Shown piece after piece: positions 6,319 through 6,541 of a DNA stretch of 6,541 nt (position 1 is its first letter; each line of letters starts with the position of its first letter). The notes below the pieces were generated by a model that was given only the letters and a program-made list of their open reading frames with translations, made no database searches and had not been told where the DNA came from. The stretch comes from Candidatus Gerdarchaeota archaeon. GTDB lineage: Archaea; Asgardarchaeota; Heimdallarchaeia; JABLTI01. Location of the stretch: contig JAEOUJ010000329.1 of assembly GCA_016839405.1 (NCBI GenBank), positions 1-6,541 of the forward strand, given 5' to 3'. The position numbers and the translations under genes were made by a program.

Positions 6319-6340
6319 AAATTGCCATTAAATATACCTT

Positions 6341-6349
6341 TATTTAAAA
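6341..6349 (-). promoter_or_regulatory. Candidate TATA box of surE, leaderless transcript
   Basis: On the minus strand TTTTAAATA is centred about 27 bases before the A of the surE ATG. That is the distance expected between an archaeal TATA box and its start site, so transcription could begin at or next to the start codon. This agrees with the lack of a well-placed ribosome site: the nearest AAGGT is 17 bases away. Confidence 0.45.
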
Positions 6350-6412
6350 TTAATTACAAATAATAAATCATTAGTAAGACTTTAATTCCTATACCAAAAA
6401 GTAAAAAAAAGT

Positions 6413-6420
6413 GTATTTAA
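6413..6420 (+). promoter_or_regulatory. Candidate TATA box of the Rag-like GTPase gene
   Basis: GTATTTAA follows a long A-run (6403-6410) that could act as a BRE. A start site about 25 bases downstream, near 6442, would exclude the GGTGA ribosome site. A weaker alternative around 6379-6388 (ACTTTAATTC) would give a leader of about 33 bases that keeps it. I cannot choose between them. Confidence 0.25.
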
Positions 6421-6435
6421 GAAAAAAATAGGCAT

Positions 6436-6440
6436 GGTGA
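6436..6440 (+). promoter_or_regulatory. Ribosome binding site of the Rag-like GTPase gene
   Basis: GGTGA, matching the complement of the 16S rRNA 3' end, lies four bases before the ATG at 6445. This fixes the start and matches the spacing at the TTG start at 4100. Confidence 0.6.
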
Positions 6441-6444
6441 ACTA

Positions 6445-6541
6445 ATGACATCAGAAAATGCATATGAATCAAAAGTAGTTGTTTTGGGATTATCACAATC
6501 AGGCAAAACATCAATTAGACAAGTCGTATTTGAAGGATTTA
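6445..6541 (+). CDS. Rag/Gtr-like small GTPase, N-terminal fragment (runs off the window)
   Basis: Only the first 32 codons are present. After a short N-terminus, residues 10-24 read KVVVLGLSQSGKTSI, a first beta strand and a P-loop G15-x4-G20-K21-T22 that binds the phosphates of GTP. The continuation RQVVFEGF follows the pattern of RagC/RagD, whose P-loop region reads ILLMGLRRSGKSSIQKVVF, and of RagA/Gtr1. The position after S19 is the glycine that in Ras equals G15, just before K16. In eukaryotes Rag GTPases form heterodimers held on lysosomes by roadblock proteins and signal amino-acid supply to TORC1; Asgard archaea encode many Rag-like GTPases. The switch regions and the C-terminal roadblock-type domain that would confirm a true Rag lie outside the window, so an Arf- or MglA-like GTPase is still possible. 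The gene is divergent from surE. Confidence 0.78.
   Translation, partial: MTSENAYESKVVVLGLSQSGKTSIRQVVFEGF

Noticed and set aside
6434..6445. Micro-ORF ATG-GTG-AAC-TAA overlapping the GTPase start region
   Set aside because: It is three codons long, and its bases are explained by the GGTGA ribosome site and ATG start.
1..6541. CRISPR array, tRNA, insertion sequence or phage genes
   Set aside because: No regularly spaced repeats, cloverleaf-like sequence, transposase motifs or attachment-site duplications were seen.

Overview
The window is very AT-rich and looks archaeal, most probably from an Asgard archaeon (Heimdallarchaeia- or Lokiarchaeia-like; the sequence does not settle which). The reasons are the gene set: a membrane-anchored RING-finger protein, a TPR protein with a longin-like C-terminal domain, a roadblock/LC7 protein and the first 32 codons of a Rag/Gtr-like small GTPase. 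Such eukaryotic-type trafficking, nutrient-signalling and ubiquitin-type modules are abundant together only in Asgard archaea among prokaryotes. Candidate TATA boxes, GGAGG/GGTGA ribosome sites and oligo-T tracts after genes fit archaeal expression.

Layout. 1-321 is non-coding and holds a strong perfect palindrome. 322-942 (+) is the two-helix membrane RING protein, followed by a long imperfect hairpin. 1083-3242 (+) is the TPR/longin protein; its TTG start is fixed by a GGAGG site, and its stop codon lies inside a hairpin followed by T7. 3243-3478 is a spacer between convergent genes with a small GC-containing hairpin. 3479-3964 (-) is the roadblock protein. A 135-base divergent promoter region separates it from 4100-5497 (+), a serine hydrolase of the beta-lactamase/class C family with all three catalytic motifs. 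That gene converges on 5515-6318 (-), SurE, with 17 bases between the stop codons and one hairpin/T-tract spanning them. SurE is divergent from the truncated Rag-like GTPase gene starting at 6445 (+).

How they may work together. Roadblock and longin domains are the classic scaffolds and regulators of small GTPases: Ragulator and GATOR for Rag, MON1-CCZ1 for Rab7, MglB for MglA. A longin-like protein, a roadblock protein and a Rag-like GTPase within 5.5 kb therefore suggest a GTPase-signalling neighbourhood, with the membrane RING protein a possible E3 ligase at the same membrane. This is inference from domain content: the genes are mostly separate transcription units, and the hydrolase and SurE between them look like ordinary metabolic enzymes. 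Nothing in the window points to phage, an IS element, CRISPR or an RNA gene.
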